The position numbers and the translations under genes were made by a program. Positions 1 to 9,325 of a stretch of 58,845 nucleotides of DNA are shown piece by piece; position 1 is the stretch's first letter; each line of letters opens with the position of its first letter. The notes below the pieces were generated by a model that worked only from the letters and a program-made list of their open reading frames with translations, ran no database searches and had not been told where the DNA came from. The DNA is from Sphingomonas sp. Ant H11 (lineage in GTDB: Bacteria > Pseudomonadota > Alphaproteobacteria > Sphingomonadales > Sphingomonadaceae), in NCBI RefSeq assembly GCF_000797515.1, contig NZ_JSBN01000001.1, positions 1-58,845 of the forward strand, written 5' to 3'.

Positions 1-30
1 TCCCGCAAGCGGGAGGGGAATTTGGAGACT

Positions 31-1083
31 ATGATGAACGACATCGTGAACACCAACCGCAAGGCCGAGCTGCTCTCGACCACCGTCGAGCATATCGACA
101 TCACCAAGTTCGACGCGCGCCCGATCGTCGACGCGATGAAGAAGATGAGCTTCACCAGCCGCGACCTCGGCCGCGCGACCGACATCTACAACCAGATGCT
201 CGCCGATCCCGATTGCTCGATCTTCCTCGTGATCGCCGGGTCGACTTCGGCGGGCGGCTGCATGGATCTCTATGCCGAACTGCTGCGCAACAACATGATC
301 GACGGCGTCGTCGCCACCGGCGCATCGATCGTCGACATGGATTTCTTCGAGGGCCTTGGCCACAAGCATTATCAGGCGCTCGAAGTGCCGGATGACGACA
401 CGCTGCGCTCGCTGCTGATCGACCGCATCTACGACACGTATATCGACGAAGAGCAGCTCCAGGATTGCGACCACACGATCTACGAGATCGCGAACTCGCT
501 CGAAGCGCGCCCCTATTCGAGCCGCGAGTTCATCCGCGAGATGGGCAAGTATCTCGTCGCGAACGGCAAGAAGGAAAACAGCCTGGTCAAGCTCGCTTAT
601 GAGCATGACGTGCCGATCTTCTGCCCGGCCTTCGTCGATTCGTCGGCGGGCTTCGGTCTGGTCAAGCACCAGGTCGACCGCGCGAAGGAGGGCAAGCCGT
701 ACATGGTGCTCGACGCGATCGCCGATTTCCGCGAATTGACCGACATCAAGATCAAGGCTGGCACCACCGGCTTGCTGATGATCGGCGGCGGCGTGCCGAA
801 GAACTTCATACAGGACACCGTCGTTTGCGCCGAAATCCTCGGCCATGACGATGTTCAGGTGCATAAGTATGCGGTGCAGATCACCGTCGCCGACGTGCGC
901 GACGGTGCTTGCTCGTCCTCGACGCTGCAGGAAGCGGCCTCGTGGGGCAAGGTCAACACCGGCATCGAACAGATGGTGTTCGCCGAAGCCGGTTCGGTCA
1001 TGCCGCTGCTGGCGTCGGACGCCTATCATCGCGGCCTGTGGAAGACCCGCACCAAGCGTCGCTGGGGTGCCAGCTTCGACTAA
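31..1083 (+). CDS. Deoxyhypusine-synthase-like protein (probable polyamine-modifying enzyme)
   Basis: The protein (about 350 aa) has the deoxyhypusine synthase fold. Near the C-terminus a Glu-Ala-Ala-Ser-Trp-Gly-Lys motif places a lysine at about residue 307, matching the lysine that forms the enzyme-imine intermediate in deoxyhypusine synthases. Bacteria lack eIF5A, the usual substrate. Bacterial members are known or proposed to act on free polyamines, for example in homospermidine synthesis, so the exact product is not decided here. I chose the ATG at 31 (a second ATG follows at 34), preceded by a GGAG ribosome-binding site. The gene ends 39 bp before the next gene on the same strand. No frameshift is seen. 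Confidence 0.85.
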   Translation: MMNDIVNTNRKAELLSTTVEHIDITKFDARPIVDAMKKMSFTSRDLGRATDIYNQMLADPDCSIFLVIAGSTSAGGCMDLYAELLRNNMIDGVVATGASIVDMDFFEGLGHKHYQALEVPDDDTLRSLLIDRIYDTYIDEEQLQDCDHTIYEIANSLEARPYSSREFIREMGKYLVANGKKENSLVKLAYEHDVPIFCPAFVDSSAGFGLVKHQVDRAKEGKPYMVLDAIADFRELTDIKIKAGTTGLLMIGGGVPKNFIQDTVVCAEILGHDDVQVHKYAVQITVADVRDGACSSSTLQEAASWGKVNTGIEQMVFAEAGSVMPLLASDAYHRGLWKTRTKRRWGASFD

Positions 1084-1122
1084 AAGCCGCTAACCTCACC
1101 GCGAATCCATAGGAGAGCGGCG

Positions 1123-2106
1123 ATGTTGGACAGACGGTTGGTATTGGCAGGTGCAATTGGGGCGACGCTGGGGATGCCCACCGTCGCCCTTGCGCAATCA
1201 GCGGAACCCGCGGTCGCCCCGTCATGGCCACCGGCGGAGGTCTTTCCGCTGTGGCCCGGCAAAGCGCCGGGCTCTCCCGCAACCCTGCCCGTCCCGGCCC
1301 CGAGCTTTGATGGTTATCAGGGCAAGGAATTGTGGCTGCGCGGCGTTGCTGTGCCCACGGTCGGCGTGTTCCGCCCGGAGCGGCCGGACGGGCGCGCGGT
1401 GCTGTCGATCCCCGGCGGCGGCTATGGCTTCGTATCGGTCAGCAATGAGGGCATCGACGTTGCGCGCGTGCTGAATGCGCGCGGCATTACCGTGTTCGTG
1501 CTCGCGTATCGCTTGCCCGGAGAAGGTTGGGCGAAGCGTGAGGATGTGCCGCTGCAGGATGCGCAGCGCGCCATGCGCCTGATCCGCGCCAATGCGACAC
1601 GCTATGGCATCGACCCGGCGCGGCTTGGCACGATCGGCTTCTCCGCCGGGGGGCACCTCGCCGGAATGCTCGCGGTCGGCCATGCCGACCCGGTCTATAC
1701 GCCCGTCGACCACGCCGACCGCTTGTCGGCCCGGCCGGATTTCGCCGGACTGGTGTATGCCGTGACCTCGTTCCAGACCGCCGGTTTCAATCCGGCAGAC
1801 CCGGTAAACGATTTGATCGGGCCCAAGCCATCTGCCGCTATGCTCGATCGCTACGATCCGGCGCACCGCCTTGATTCCAGCGCACCACCGCTGTTCCTCG
1901 CCCATGCGATGGATGACGGTGTCGTCCCGATCGCGCAATCGCTGCTGATGCTCGACCGCGCCCGGGTCGAACGGGTCCCCGTGGAGGCCCATCTGTTCCA
2001 GCATGGCGGACATGGCTTCGGTGCGCTGCATCTGGCCGCAGGATCGCCGGGGCTCGAGTGGCCCGAACTGTTCTCGCGCTGGAGCGCGGCGCTGCCCCGA
2101 CTTTAA
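1123..2106 (+). CDS. Secreted alpha/beta hydrolase (esterase/acetylxylan-esterase-like)
   Basis: This 327-aa protein has an N-terminal export signal of about 25 residues. Asp-Arg-Arg-Leu at its start makes a Tat signal possible, and cleavage is likely after Ala-Leu-Ala-Gln. An oxyanion-hole Pro-Gly-Gly-Gly-Tyr lies near residues 97-101. The nucleophile elbow Gly-Phe-Ser-Ala-Gly is centred on Ser174. A late Asp-Asp-Gly and a Gly-Gly-His-Gly-Phe near the C-terminus supply the acid and the histidine. This is the BD-FAE/esterase-lipase layout. The substrate is unknown; a polysaccharide or xylan acetyl ester fits the family. AGGAGA lies 5 nt before the ATG. Confidence 0.82.
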   Translation: MLDRRLVLAGAIGATLGMPTVALAQSAEPAVAPSWPPAEVFPLWPGKAPGSPATLPVPAPSFDGYQGKELWLRGVAVPTVGVFRPERPDGRAVLSIPGGGYGFVSVSNEGIDVARVLNARGITVFVLAYRLPGEGWAKREDVPLQDAQRAMRLIRANATRYGIDPARLGTIGFSAGGHLAGMLAVGHADPVYTPVDHADRLSARPDFAGLVYAVTSFQTAGFNPADPVNDLIGPKPSAAMLDRYDPAHRLDSSAPPLFLAHAMDDGVVPIAQSLLMLDRARVERVPVEAHLFQHGGHGFGALHLAAGSPGLEWPELFSRWSAALPRL

Positions 2107-2181
2107 GGGCGCTCCGCATCGCTATCATTGCGAGACCGGACTCTTTCGGGCACGCTCCCAGAAAATAGGGGGAGATGACCG

Positions 2182-2607
2182 ATGCATAGCGAGATCCTGA
2201 AGCCGGTGGTCGTGCTCATCGCGTGGACGCTGGTGATGCTGGTATGGATGCTGTCGACGCGTTTGCCAGCGATGCGGGCATCAGGGGTCGACATCACCAA
2301 ACTTGTCGGCACAAAGGCGGCCGACGCCGACGGTCGCCTGCCACCCAAGATCCAGTGGGTCGCACACAACCACAACCATCTGATGGAGCAGCCGACGCTG
2401 TTTTACGCCGTCTGCGGGGTGATTGCGCTGACGGGTACCGGCAACGGGGTCAATGCGTGGATCGCCTGGGCCTATGTGGCGCTGCGCATTACCCACAGCG
2501 TGTGGCAGGCAACCGTCAACAAGGTCTCGGTGCGCTTCCTGCTCTTCCTCGGTGCGTCCTTGGCGCTGATCGCGTTGACACTCCACGCGGCGATGGCGGT
2601 GTTCTGA
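2182..2607 (+). CDS. MAPEG family membrane protein
   Basis: A 141-aa integral membrane protein with about four hydrophobic segments: residues 5-22, about 70-87, about 93-108 and 117-137. The loop Ala-His-Asn-His-Asn-His-Leu-Met-Glu-Gln before the second segment fits bacterial MAPEG proteins, relatives of microsomal glutathione transferases. Glutathione-dependent activity is a family expectation and is not visible here. A GGGGGAGATGACCG ribosome-binding region precedes the ATG. The gene is followed by an inverted repeat and then by the convergent amidotransferase gene. Confidence 0.75.
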   Translation: MHSEILKPVVVLIAWTLVMLVWMLSTRLPAMRASGVDITKLVGTKAADADGRLPPKIQWVAHNHNHLMEQPTLFYAVCGVIALTGTGNGVNAWIAWAYVALRITHSVWQATVNKVSVRFLLFLGASLALIALTLHAAMAVF

Positions 2608-2643
2608 CCCTATGGCCGGGGCAGAGAAAATATCTACCCTCCT

Positions 2644-2719
2644 CCGTTCGCTTCGAGCGAAGTCGAGAAGCAGAAACGATCGCTATGGCCGGTTTCTCGA
2701 CGACGCTCGAAACGAACGG
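2644..2719. repeat. Imperfect intergenic inverted repeat (26-nt arms)
   Basis: Two 26-nt arms (2644-2669 and 2694-2719) are inverted copies differing at three positions, separated by a 24-nt loop. The arms begin with CCGTTCG and contain TTCGAGCG and GTCGAGAA. The element lies between the convergent ends of the MAPEG and amidotransferase genes, so it could act as a bidirectional terminator. As far as I recall, repeats of this kind (CGTTTCGAGCGAAGTCGAGAA-like) are scattered in sphingomonad intergenic regions, but copy number cannot be tested in this window. Confidence 0.7.
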
Positions 2720-2730
2720 GTGGAAGTTGC

Positions 2731-4620
2731 CTAAAACAGCCGCGCCATCGCGCGGTCCAACATCACCAATTGCCAGAGCGTGCGGCCATGCTCTGCTTTC
2801 CCGGCACGATGGTCAGCCGCCAGCCTCGCGATCACGCCGGGATCGAACCAGCCCGAGCCCACCAGCACACGCGATGACGCCAGCGCCGCCGCCTCGTCGG
2901 CCAAGGCCCCGCGAAACCAGGCGCTGATCGGCGTGACGAAGCCCATTTTCGGGCGATACAGAATATCGCGCGGCAGATAGCGCTCCATCGCTTTTTTGAG
3001 CAGCCACTTCCCCTGCCCGCCGCGCAACCGCATGTCGGCGGGTAGCCTGGCGGCGAACTCGACCAGGCGGTAATCGAGCAGCGGCTCGCGCGCCTCCAGC
3101 CCCACCGCCATGCTGGTGCGGTCGGCCTTGGTCAGGATGTCGCCGGGCAACCAATGCTGGAAATCGGCATATTGCGCGCGATCGAGCGCATCGCGTGCCG
3201 GTGCGTCGCGCATCGAGCGGACATAACGATCCTCGGCGCGATGCCCGCCGAGCGCGGCGCGGGCGTGCTCGGTGAACAGCGCCGCCCGCAAGGCTGGCGT
3301 GGTCACCCCGACCGAACGGGCATAGCCCTCCGCGCCATCCTCGGCGAGCGCAAGCAGCGTCGTCTTGGCGCGGAGCGGGCGCGGTGCCCAATCCGCCTTG
3401 GGATACCAGCGGCCCAGCGTGCCGAACAGATTCGAGCGGATCGACGCCGGCACCATCGCACGCACGCGCTCCTCCGCTGCCTGGAACTTGTAGCGGCGGT
3501 ATCCGGCAAAGGCCTCGTCCGCCCCATCGCCGGACAGCGCCACCGTCACATCCTCGCGCGCCAGCTCGCACACCCGGTACGTCGCCAGCGCCGACGCATC
3601 AGCAAAGGGCTCGTCAAAGGCATGGACCAGCGTATCGATCAGCGAGAAATCGTCCGCTGCGACCACGCGCTCGCGATGCCGCGTGGCAAAACGCTCGGCG
3701 ATCACATCGGCATAGCGGCGCTCGTCGAGGCTGTTCTGGTCAAACCCGATCGTGCAAGTGCGCACCGCGCCGCGCGACGCCTCCGCCATCAACGCGACCA
3801 CCGCCGAGCTATCGACCCCGCCCGACAGGAACGCGCCCAGCGGCACATCCGACACCATCCGCGAGGTCACCGCATCGCGCAGCAGCGCGACCAACTCCTC
3901 CTCCAGCGCCTTGGCGGACCCCGTCGCGCGGCGCGAAAAATCGACGTCCCACCAGCGCGACGGCGCCGGCACTGGCTTGCCGCGCTCGATCAGCAGGCTG
4001 TGACCGGCGGGCAGCTTCTTCACCCCCGCAACGAGACAGGTGTCGTCGGGCACATAGCCAAACGCCATATAATCCTCGACCGCGCGAATATCGGGCGAGC
4101 GCCGCAGCAGCGGATGCGCGAGCAGCCCCTTCAACTCCGAGGCGAAAGCCACCGCGCCATCGGACAGCTCGACATAATGGAGCGGTTTCACGCCCAGGCG
4201 GTCGCGCGCGAGAAACAGACATTGCCGCCGCGCATCGTGCAGCGCGAAGGCGAACATCCCATTCAGCCGGTCGAGCAACGCCGGGCCCCACGCCGCCCAG
4301 CCGTGCAGCAGCACCTCGGTATCGCCCGCAGTCGTGAACACCGCACCCCGCCCCTGCAGCTCCGCGCGCAGGGCGGCGAAGTTATAGATCTCGCCATTAT
4401 AGGTTACGGTCAGCGTACCGTCGGCGCTCGCCATCGGCTGCGGCGATCCGGCAACGTCGATGATCGACAACCTTCGGTGCCCCAGCCCCACCCCAGGCGC
4501 GGTCCACACGCCCGATCCATCCGGCCCACGATGCGCTTGTGCATCCGCCATCGCGGCAATCCGCGCGGGATCAACGGGCTTTGGCGTCGCGGGATAATAG
4601 AGACCGGCAATCCCGCACAT
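2731..4620 (-). CDS. XrtA-associated amidotransferase, asparagine-synthase-like
   Basis: A 629-aa protein with an N-terminal class II glutamine amidotransferase domain and a C-terminal asparagine-synthase (ATP-pyrophosphatase) domain. The start Met-Cys-Gly-Ile-Ala-Gly leaves Cys2 as the glutaminase nucleophile. Arg-Gly-Pro-Asp-Gly near residue 35 and Gly-Asp-Thr-Glu-Val follow. The synthetase P-loop is Leu-Ser-Gly-Gly-Val-Asp-Ser, with Leu-Ser-Gly-Asp-Gly-Ala-Asp-Glu downstream. It fits TIGR03108 (exosortase A system-associated amidotransferase 1), thought to modify an exopolysaccharide sugar. It is the last gene of the XrtA operon. Its ATG overlaps the stop of xrtA once the xrtA frameshift is corrected. 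No defect is seen. Confidence 0.9.
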   Translation of the reverse strand: MCGIAGLYYPATPKPVDPARIAAMADAQAHRGPDGSGVWTAPGVGLGHRRLSIIDVAGSPQPMASADGTLTVTYNGEIYNFAALRAELQGRGAVFTTAGDTEVLLHGWAAWGPALLDRLNGMFAFALHDARRQCLFLARDRLGVKPLHYVELSDGAVAFASELKGLLAHPLLRRSPDIRAVEDYMAFGYVPDDTCLVAGVKKLPAGHSLLIERGKPVPAPSRWWDVDFSRRATGSAKALEEELVALLRDAVTSRMVSDVPLGAFLSGGVDSSAVVALMAEASRGAVRTCTIGFDQNSLDERRYADVIAERFATRHRERVVAADDFSLIDTLVHAFDEPFADASALATYRVCELAREDVTVALSGDGADEAFAGYRRYKFQAAEERVRAMVPASIRSNLFGTLGRWYPKADWAPRPLRAKTTLLALAEDGAEGYARSVGVTTPALRAALFTEHARAALGGHRAEDRYVRSMRDAPARDALDRAQYADFQHWLPGDILTKADRTSMAVGLEAREPLLDYRLVEFAARLPADMRLRGGQGKWLLKKAMERYLPRDILYRPKMGFVTPISAWFRGALADEAAALASSRVLVGSGWFDPGVIARLAADHRAGKAEHGRTLWQLVMLDRAMARLF

Positions 4621-6181
4621 CAGTTGGTCATTCCCGCACTGCGATCGGCCAGCCGTTCGATCGGCCCCAGCGCCGCGACGAACGCCGCCATCGCGCGCGC
4701 GGATCATGGCCGGGGACCGCCTCGGCCGAGACATGCACTGCGACCGCGCGCTGCGGGCCGCCAAGCAGCTTGGCCTTCAGCGTTTCCAGCTTCACGACTG
4801 GCCCCTTGTAGGTCAGCGTGTCCCCGACGCGATACCAGGTCACCACTTGCCGCTCGACCGGCCCAGGCGCAGTGATGCGCATCGCCGATCCGCCCGCCAG
4901 ATCGGGAAGATCGGCAACGCGCAGCCACACATCATCTTCCCGCAATGCCCCGACGCCGAACGCCACCAACTCCTTGCCTTCATGCTGGCTACCATAAACG
5001 GCGACGGCCAGATCGACCTGATCGCCCTTCGCATTGCCGTAGCGACCGAGCAGAAAATGGTCTGCGCCAGGATAATTGGGTGACCAAGGCGAACGGGTAG
5101 AAAGCTCGACGCGATGCCAGCCCGCCACGTCCGGCAGCGCAATCCGCTCGGGCAGCGTCTGCGCGCGCCCGGCAATCGCCGCCGACCAGGCTGGGAACAG
5201 CGCGGCAAGCGCCAGCACCAGCACCGCCGCCAACGGCGCATCGAGCCGATAGCGCGGCACCGTTTGCAGCGTTGCCGGATCGAACAGCGGCGCATCGGGC
5301 GCACGGTCGAACCAGCGCCAGCCGAGCGCCAACACCGCTGCCATCACCACCGCGAAGAACAACCAGCCATAGACGATATGATCAAACCCGGTCGCGCGCT
5401 CGACCGAGGTGAGATAGGCCGCATAGATTGTACCGAAGGCGCGTACGCCGTTGGCCAGCACGGGCACCACCAGCGCCACCACCAGGAACACCGCGCGCCT
5501 GCGCCAGGACACGAAACAGACATTGGCGACGAGGACGCCATACGCGATCATCGCAATCACAAACTTCGCGCCCGAGCACGCCTCGGCCACTTCGAAATAG
5601 CCATTGGGGATGGTGATCAGCACCCCATCGACGTGTGCCGGCACGCCGAACAGATGCAGCAACGGCATCGTGATGGCGACCGTCGCGGTTTGAAGCGGCC
5701 CCTCCAGCCCTTCGCCAAACGGCACCAGGAACAGCGCATAAGCCAGCGGAAACAGCAGCGCGCGCGCGACATTGGGCCCGAGCAGAGTCACCACTGCCCC
5801 CTGCAGCATCAGCACAATGCCAAGATGCCGAGCAAGCGCCACGCCGCCGGCATCGCCCAGCAGCCACCCAACGCCGCCCAGCGCGACCAGCGCCAAGCCC
5901 GGTGCCCAGGCGATGGGTGTGATCTCGGCCAGCCCGGCGCGGCGCTGCCAAACAAGCCATGCCACCACGGGCGCAATGAACAGGCAATGCCCAAAGGTCG
6001 TGCTGGTCCACCACAGCGTCGCGAGCGCGCGCACATCGGTGGCGAACAGTAAGAGGATCGCGACACTGACGACGCCGAGCGCCGCCGTCTGACGTCGCCA
6101 AGCCTGCCCCGACCCCGGCCCCGCATGACCATCAACGGCCAACACTCCAGGATGGACGCGCATCCGAAGGGGCATCGTCAT
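4620..6181 (-). CDS. xrtA: Exosortase A fused to EpsI domain (frameshift near 3' end)
   Basis: A polytopic membrane protein. The exosortase catalytic residues are present: Cys202 in Glu-Ala-Cys-Ser-Gly, Arg247 in Asn-Gly-Val-Arg and His268 in Phe-Asp-His-Ile. XrtA is the transpeptidase proposed to cleave PEP-CTERM signals in the inner membrane. After about eight to nine membrane segments comes an EpsI-type periplasmic domain (about residue 340 to the end), a common fusion in this family. The reading frame as given loses the family C-terminus at about 4700. A one-base shift in the GC-repeat there gives a short normal tail ending in Gly-Met-Thr-Asn and a TGATG overlap with the next gene. An assembly error is likely. 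Confidence 0.9.
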
Positions 6182-6185
6182 GCGT

Positions 6186-7397
6186 TCAGGCCGCGCTGCG
6201 GCGTGGGGGCGCTTTCACGCGGATCCCGAGGATCGCATCCAGCGGCGCGAGCCGCGCTTCCCAGCTATAGCGCGCCTGCACCTGCGCCCGCGCGTCGCGA
6301 CCGATCTCCGCACCCCGCACAGGATCGTTCAAGATGGCGATGACTTCCTCGGCAATCTCGCCGACGGTTTCGCCAATGTGGATCGTTCCGGCATGGTCGA
6401 TCCCTTCCGCTGCCGCTCTGGAGGCGACGACCGGACGTGCCATCGCCATCGCTTCCAGCACTTTGTTCTGGATGCCGCGCGCGAGCTTCAGCGGCGCGAC
6501 GACGACCGAGGCGGCGGCGATCCAACCGCGCACGTCGGCCACTTCCCCGGTCACGATCACCCCCGGCTGCTTGGCCAACGCCTTGACCGCATCGGTCGGT
6601 GCGCGCCCGACAATGGCAAAGCGGGCATGCGGAAACCGCACGCGAATGTGCGGCAGGATCGTCTCGACAAACCAGGTGACGGCTTCGATGTTGGGGCGAT
6701 AGTCCATTTGCCCGGTAAACACGATCAGTGCATCGGTCGTGTCGATCCGCTTGAACTGCGCGGTCGGATCGAAAAATTCGGTGTCGATGCCGTTCTCCAC
6801 GACATGGACGCGCTCGGCTCCCGTCCGCTCGCGGAACAGTTGCGCTTCGGCCTCGCTGACGAACAGACTGGCATCCGCACGCTGCGCGACCGCACGCTCA
6901 TGCTGGAATAGCAGCCGCGCTTCGCGCTTCATGAACCAGCGCGTGATCCCGCCCGAACCCTTGGCATAGGCACCGAACTTCGCCGAATCCATGTCGACAA
7001 AATCCATGACCACCTTCTGCCGCGGCCGTGCTGGAAGATACTGCGCCATTTGGCTCGAAAAAACGTAGATCGTGTCAATCGAATGCCGCGACAGCAGATT
7101 GTCGACCGCGGTGCGCAACGAGGCGTTGTCAAACGCGGTCAGCGAAACCGGCTTGCGCGCCAACAACGCCTGGAATGCGGACGTTAGCCGCGATTTCGAG
7201 CGCCAGATGATCGAGCGATTGCCCGTCAGCTTCGACAGGCCGCTCTTGCGCTTCATGTCCCGCGTGTCGTCGGCAAAGGCGATCAAATGCACGCGCTTGC
7301 GCGCCGCCAGATGCTTCAGGATGTGAAAGCCACGGATCTTGTCCCCCCGGTCGGGCGGATACGGCACGCGATGCCCGAGGAAGAGAATGTCACCCAT
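6186..7397 (-). CDS. XrtA-system glycosyltransferase, TIGR03087 type
   Basis: A 403-aa GT-B-fold glycosyltransferase of family GT4. The N-terminus Met-Gly-Asp-Ile-Leu-Phe-Leu-Gly-His-Arg-Val-Pro-Tyr-Pro-Pro-Asp-Arg-Gly-Asp is characteristic of the PEP-CTERM/XrtA glycosyltransferases (TIGR03087). The C-terminal half carries Phe-Thr-Gly-Gln-Met-Asp-Tyr-Arg-Pro-Asn and the sugar-nucleotide-binding region ending in Arg-Pro-Val-Val-Ala-Ser. It should add a sugar to the lipid-linked exopolysaccharide repeat unit on the cytoplasmic side. Its stop is 4 bp from the xrtA start and its start overlaps the stop of the FemAB gene (TAATG), so translation is probably coupled. Confidence 0.88.
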   Translation of the reverse strand: MGDILFLGHRVPYPPDRGDKIRGFHILKHLAARKRVHLIAFADDTRDMKRKSGLSKLTGNRSIIWRSKSRLTSAFQALLARKPVSLTAFDNASLRTAVDNLLSRHSIDTIYVFSSQMAQYLPARPRQKVVMDFVDMDSAKFGAYAKGSGGITRWFMKREARLLFQHERAVAQRADASLFVSEAEAQLFRERTGAERVHVVENGIDTEFFDPTAQFKRIDTTDALIVFTGQMDYRPNIEAVTWFVETILPHIRVRFPHARFAIVGRAPTDAVKALAKQPGVIVTGEVADVRGWIAAASVVVAPLKLARGIQNKVLEAMAMARPVVASRAAAEGIDHAGTIHIGETVGEIAEEVIAILNDPVRGAEIGRDARAQVQARYSWEARLAPLDAILGIRVKAPPRRSAA

Positions 7398-8470
7398 TAA
7401 CCAAGGCCTTTGGAGATGTGCGGTCCAAGCAGGTTAGCGACCACCAATGGCAGCTTTTTCCACATCGCGACCTTTTGGGCGTAGCGTGGGTTCAAAGGAT
7501 TGATGTCGCGCGATGGCTCCCCGGTCACCGCGCGTTTACCATACAGCAATGGGACGCCGTCGAAACCCCAGTTCTTTTTATACGCGGCCGGGCCGGTCCC
7601 GACCTTGGAGCGCCCAAAGTCGAAATGCGTGCACCCGCGCGCGCGGGCATGGGCCATAAGCGCGAAATACATTCGGTCGTTCGCGCGCAAACCCCGCGCC
7701 GCGTGGGTGCCACCGCCCCAATAGGGATAGACCGTTCCATTGAAATAGAGGCTGAGGACGCTTGCCACCGCGCGCCCTTCGGATCGGATTGTAACGATGT
7801 CGGCGGCATCTCCGAACTGGTCCAGCACTGAGCGGAACAGCCGCGCCGGGAAAACCGGCGTTCCCAGATTGCGGACCGATTCCGCATAGACCGCGTAGTG
7901 CGCGCGCAGGTCGCCCGCCTCGCGCCCGACCGCGACGTCAAGGTCGTTCTCAAGCGCCTTGCGCACCTCGGCGCGTTGCTTGCGCGGAATGGCGGCGAGT
8001 TCGGCCGCGTCGCTCTCCGCCAGCGGTCGCACGAAACCGAGATAGCTGTGATCGTCGAAATCCCATGCCCCCTCGGGCATCGCACCGCCGCGGAGCTCCA
8101 GCGTCGGACACCCCAATCGCTGCGCGAGCGCCCATCCGGCATCGGCCAACGACGCGACCGCCGCCGGGCCATCCGCCAGAATACCGCCGCCAACCGCGAA
8201 GCCATTCGAGACCAGCGCCTTGCCGAACAACCGCGAGCGCACCTCGGTCAACGGCAGCACGCCGACGATCGTCCCGTCGCCGCGCTCGGCGATCAGGGTA
8301 TGGCTGATCTGGCTGCACCCCTGCGCGACCGCCATGCTCCAGGCTGGCAGGTGAAAGGGCGTCCCCTGCTTGTGGCCACGCACGTAACTTTCCACCCGCT
8401 GACGATCGCCGACATCGCGCAAATCGATGGATCGTAGCGCGAGCAAGGGGGACAGAGGCTGGATCGTCAT
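7397..8470 (-). CDS. FemAB family XrtA-associated protein
   Basis: A 357-aa member of the GNAT-like FemAB group (TIGR03019). The first half begins Met-Thr-Ile-Gln-Pro-Leu. The C-terminal half contains Tyr-Pro-Tyr-Trp-Gly-Gly-Gly and Phe-Asp-Phe-Gly-Arg-Ser, typical of the family. FemAB proteins transfer aminoacyl groups; in XrtA loci the acceptor is unproven and may be the exopolysaccharide. I chose the ATG at 8470, which overlaps the stop of the deacetylase gene (ATGA). Longer upstream reading in this frame is antisense-like noise over the deacetylase gene. Confidence 0.86.
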   Translation of the reverse strand: MTIQPLSPLLALRSIDLRDVGDRQRVESYVRGHKQGTPFHLPAWSMAVAQGCSQISHTLIAERGDGTIVGVLPLTEVRSRLFGKALVSNGFAVGGGILADGPAAVASLADAGWALAQRLGCPTLELRGGAMPEGAWDFDDHSYLGFVRPLAESDAAELAAIPRKQRAEVRKALENDLDVAVGREAGDLRAHYAVYAESVRNLGTPVFPARLFRSVLDQFGDAADIVTIRSEGRAVASVLSLYFNGTVYPYWGGGTHAARGLRANDRMYFALMAHARARGCTHFDFGRSKVGTGPAAYKKNWGFDGVPLLYGKRAVTGEPSRDINPLNPRYAQKVAMWKKLPLVVANLLGPHISKGLG

Positions 8471-9321
8471 GCCGCGACCCCAAGCGTTTGCACCGGGGGC
8501 AAATCGCGCACGATGGCATCCATCCGCCCCCAGTCGTGCCGACCGATCAGCCCGCGCATCTTTCCCGCCATCGCGCCAAGGCGGCTGTAATGGCGCAGTT
8601 TTGACTTTAGGGGAGCATTGGCGACGCGCGGCTGGCCGGGGTCGATTTCCCACGGGTGAAAGTAGAAGATCGCCGGCTGCCCGTCCGCCGATACCTGGCG
8701 CACTGCATAATCGGTGAGCGCTGCCGGCAGCAGGCGGAAAAAGCCACCGCCGGTCGCCATCCGCCGCGCGCCGAATTGGGCGACGGTCACCGGCACTTCG
8801 ACCAGATCCGCATCGGCGAGCGGACGAAAAGCATAGCGCGGCGCTTCCGGCCAGCCATAATGATCGTGCCGCAGCGGTGCCACGCTGGAGGAATAAGCAT
8901 AGGCCTCCTCCGCCAGAATCCGGTGCGCCCACGGTGTACGCAGATCGATGGAGAAACTCGGCGCGCGATAGCCGGTGACGGCAACGCCGCCCGCATCTTC
9001 CAGCGTGGCCCGGGCGCGGGCGAGATCGGCGCGGAAGGTTGCGGGTTCCATCGTGAAGACGCGGTCATGCGCCCAACCGTGGCTCGCCAGTTCATGCCCT
9101 GCATCGACGATCCGCCGGATGAGGCGAGGATAGCGCGCGGCGACCCAGCCCAGCGTGAAAAAGGTCGCCTTAACGCCACTCTCGGCGAACAGGGCCAGGA
9201 CGGCGTCGGTATTGGCCTCCACGCGCGGCAGGAGCAAATCCCAATCGCCCCGGTCGATTACCGATTCAAAAGCGCCGACCTGGAACCAGTCCTCAACATC
9301 GACCGAAAGGACATGACGCAT
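8467..9321 (-). CDS. XrtA-system polysaccharide deacetylase (NodB domain)
   Basis: A 284-aa carbohydrate esterase 4 protein. Ser-Val-Asp-Val-Glu-Asp-Trp-Phe at residues 5-12 supplies the catalytic and metal aspartates. Ser-His-Gly-Trp-Ala-His-Asp is the metal-binding HxxxH. It fits TIGR03006 (PEP-CTERM locus deacetylase) and should remove acetyl groups from N-acetyl sugars of the exopolysaccharide. No signal peptide is seen. The chosen ATG at 9321 follows the ATPase stop by 4 bp and gives the family N-terminus Met-Arg-His-Val-Leu-Ser. Confidence 0.88.
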   Translation of the reverse strand: MRHVLSVDVEDWFQVGAFESVIDRGDWDLLLPRVEANTDAVLALFAESGVKATFFTLGWVAARYPRLIRRIVDAGHELASHGWAHDRVFTMEPATFRADLARARATLEDAGGVAVTGYRAPSFSIDLRTPWAHRILAEEAYAYSSSVAPLRHDHYGWPEAPRYAFRPLADADLVEVPVTVAQFGARRMATGGGFFRLLPAALTDYAVRQVSADGQPAIFYFHPWEIDPGQPRVANAPLKSKLRHYSRLGAMAGKMRGLIGRHDWGRMDAIVRDLPPVQTLGVAA

Positions 9322-9325
9322 CGGT

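Noticed and set aside
3154..4875. Long plus-strand ORF of 573 codons opposite the amidotransferase gene
   Set aside because: It is antisense to a well-supported family member, its composition is Arg/Gln/His-rich as expected from a GC-rich reverse frame, and it has no domain I recognise.
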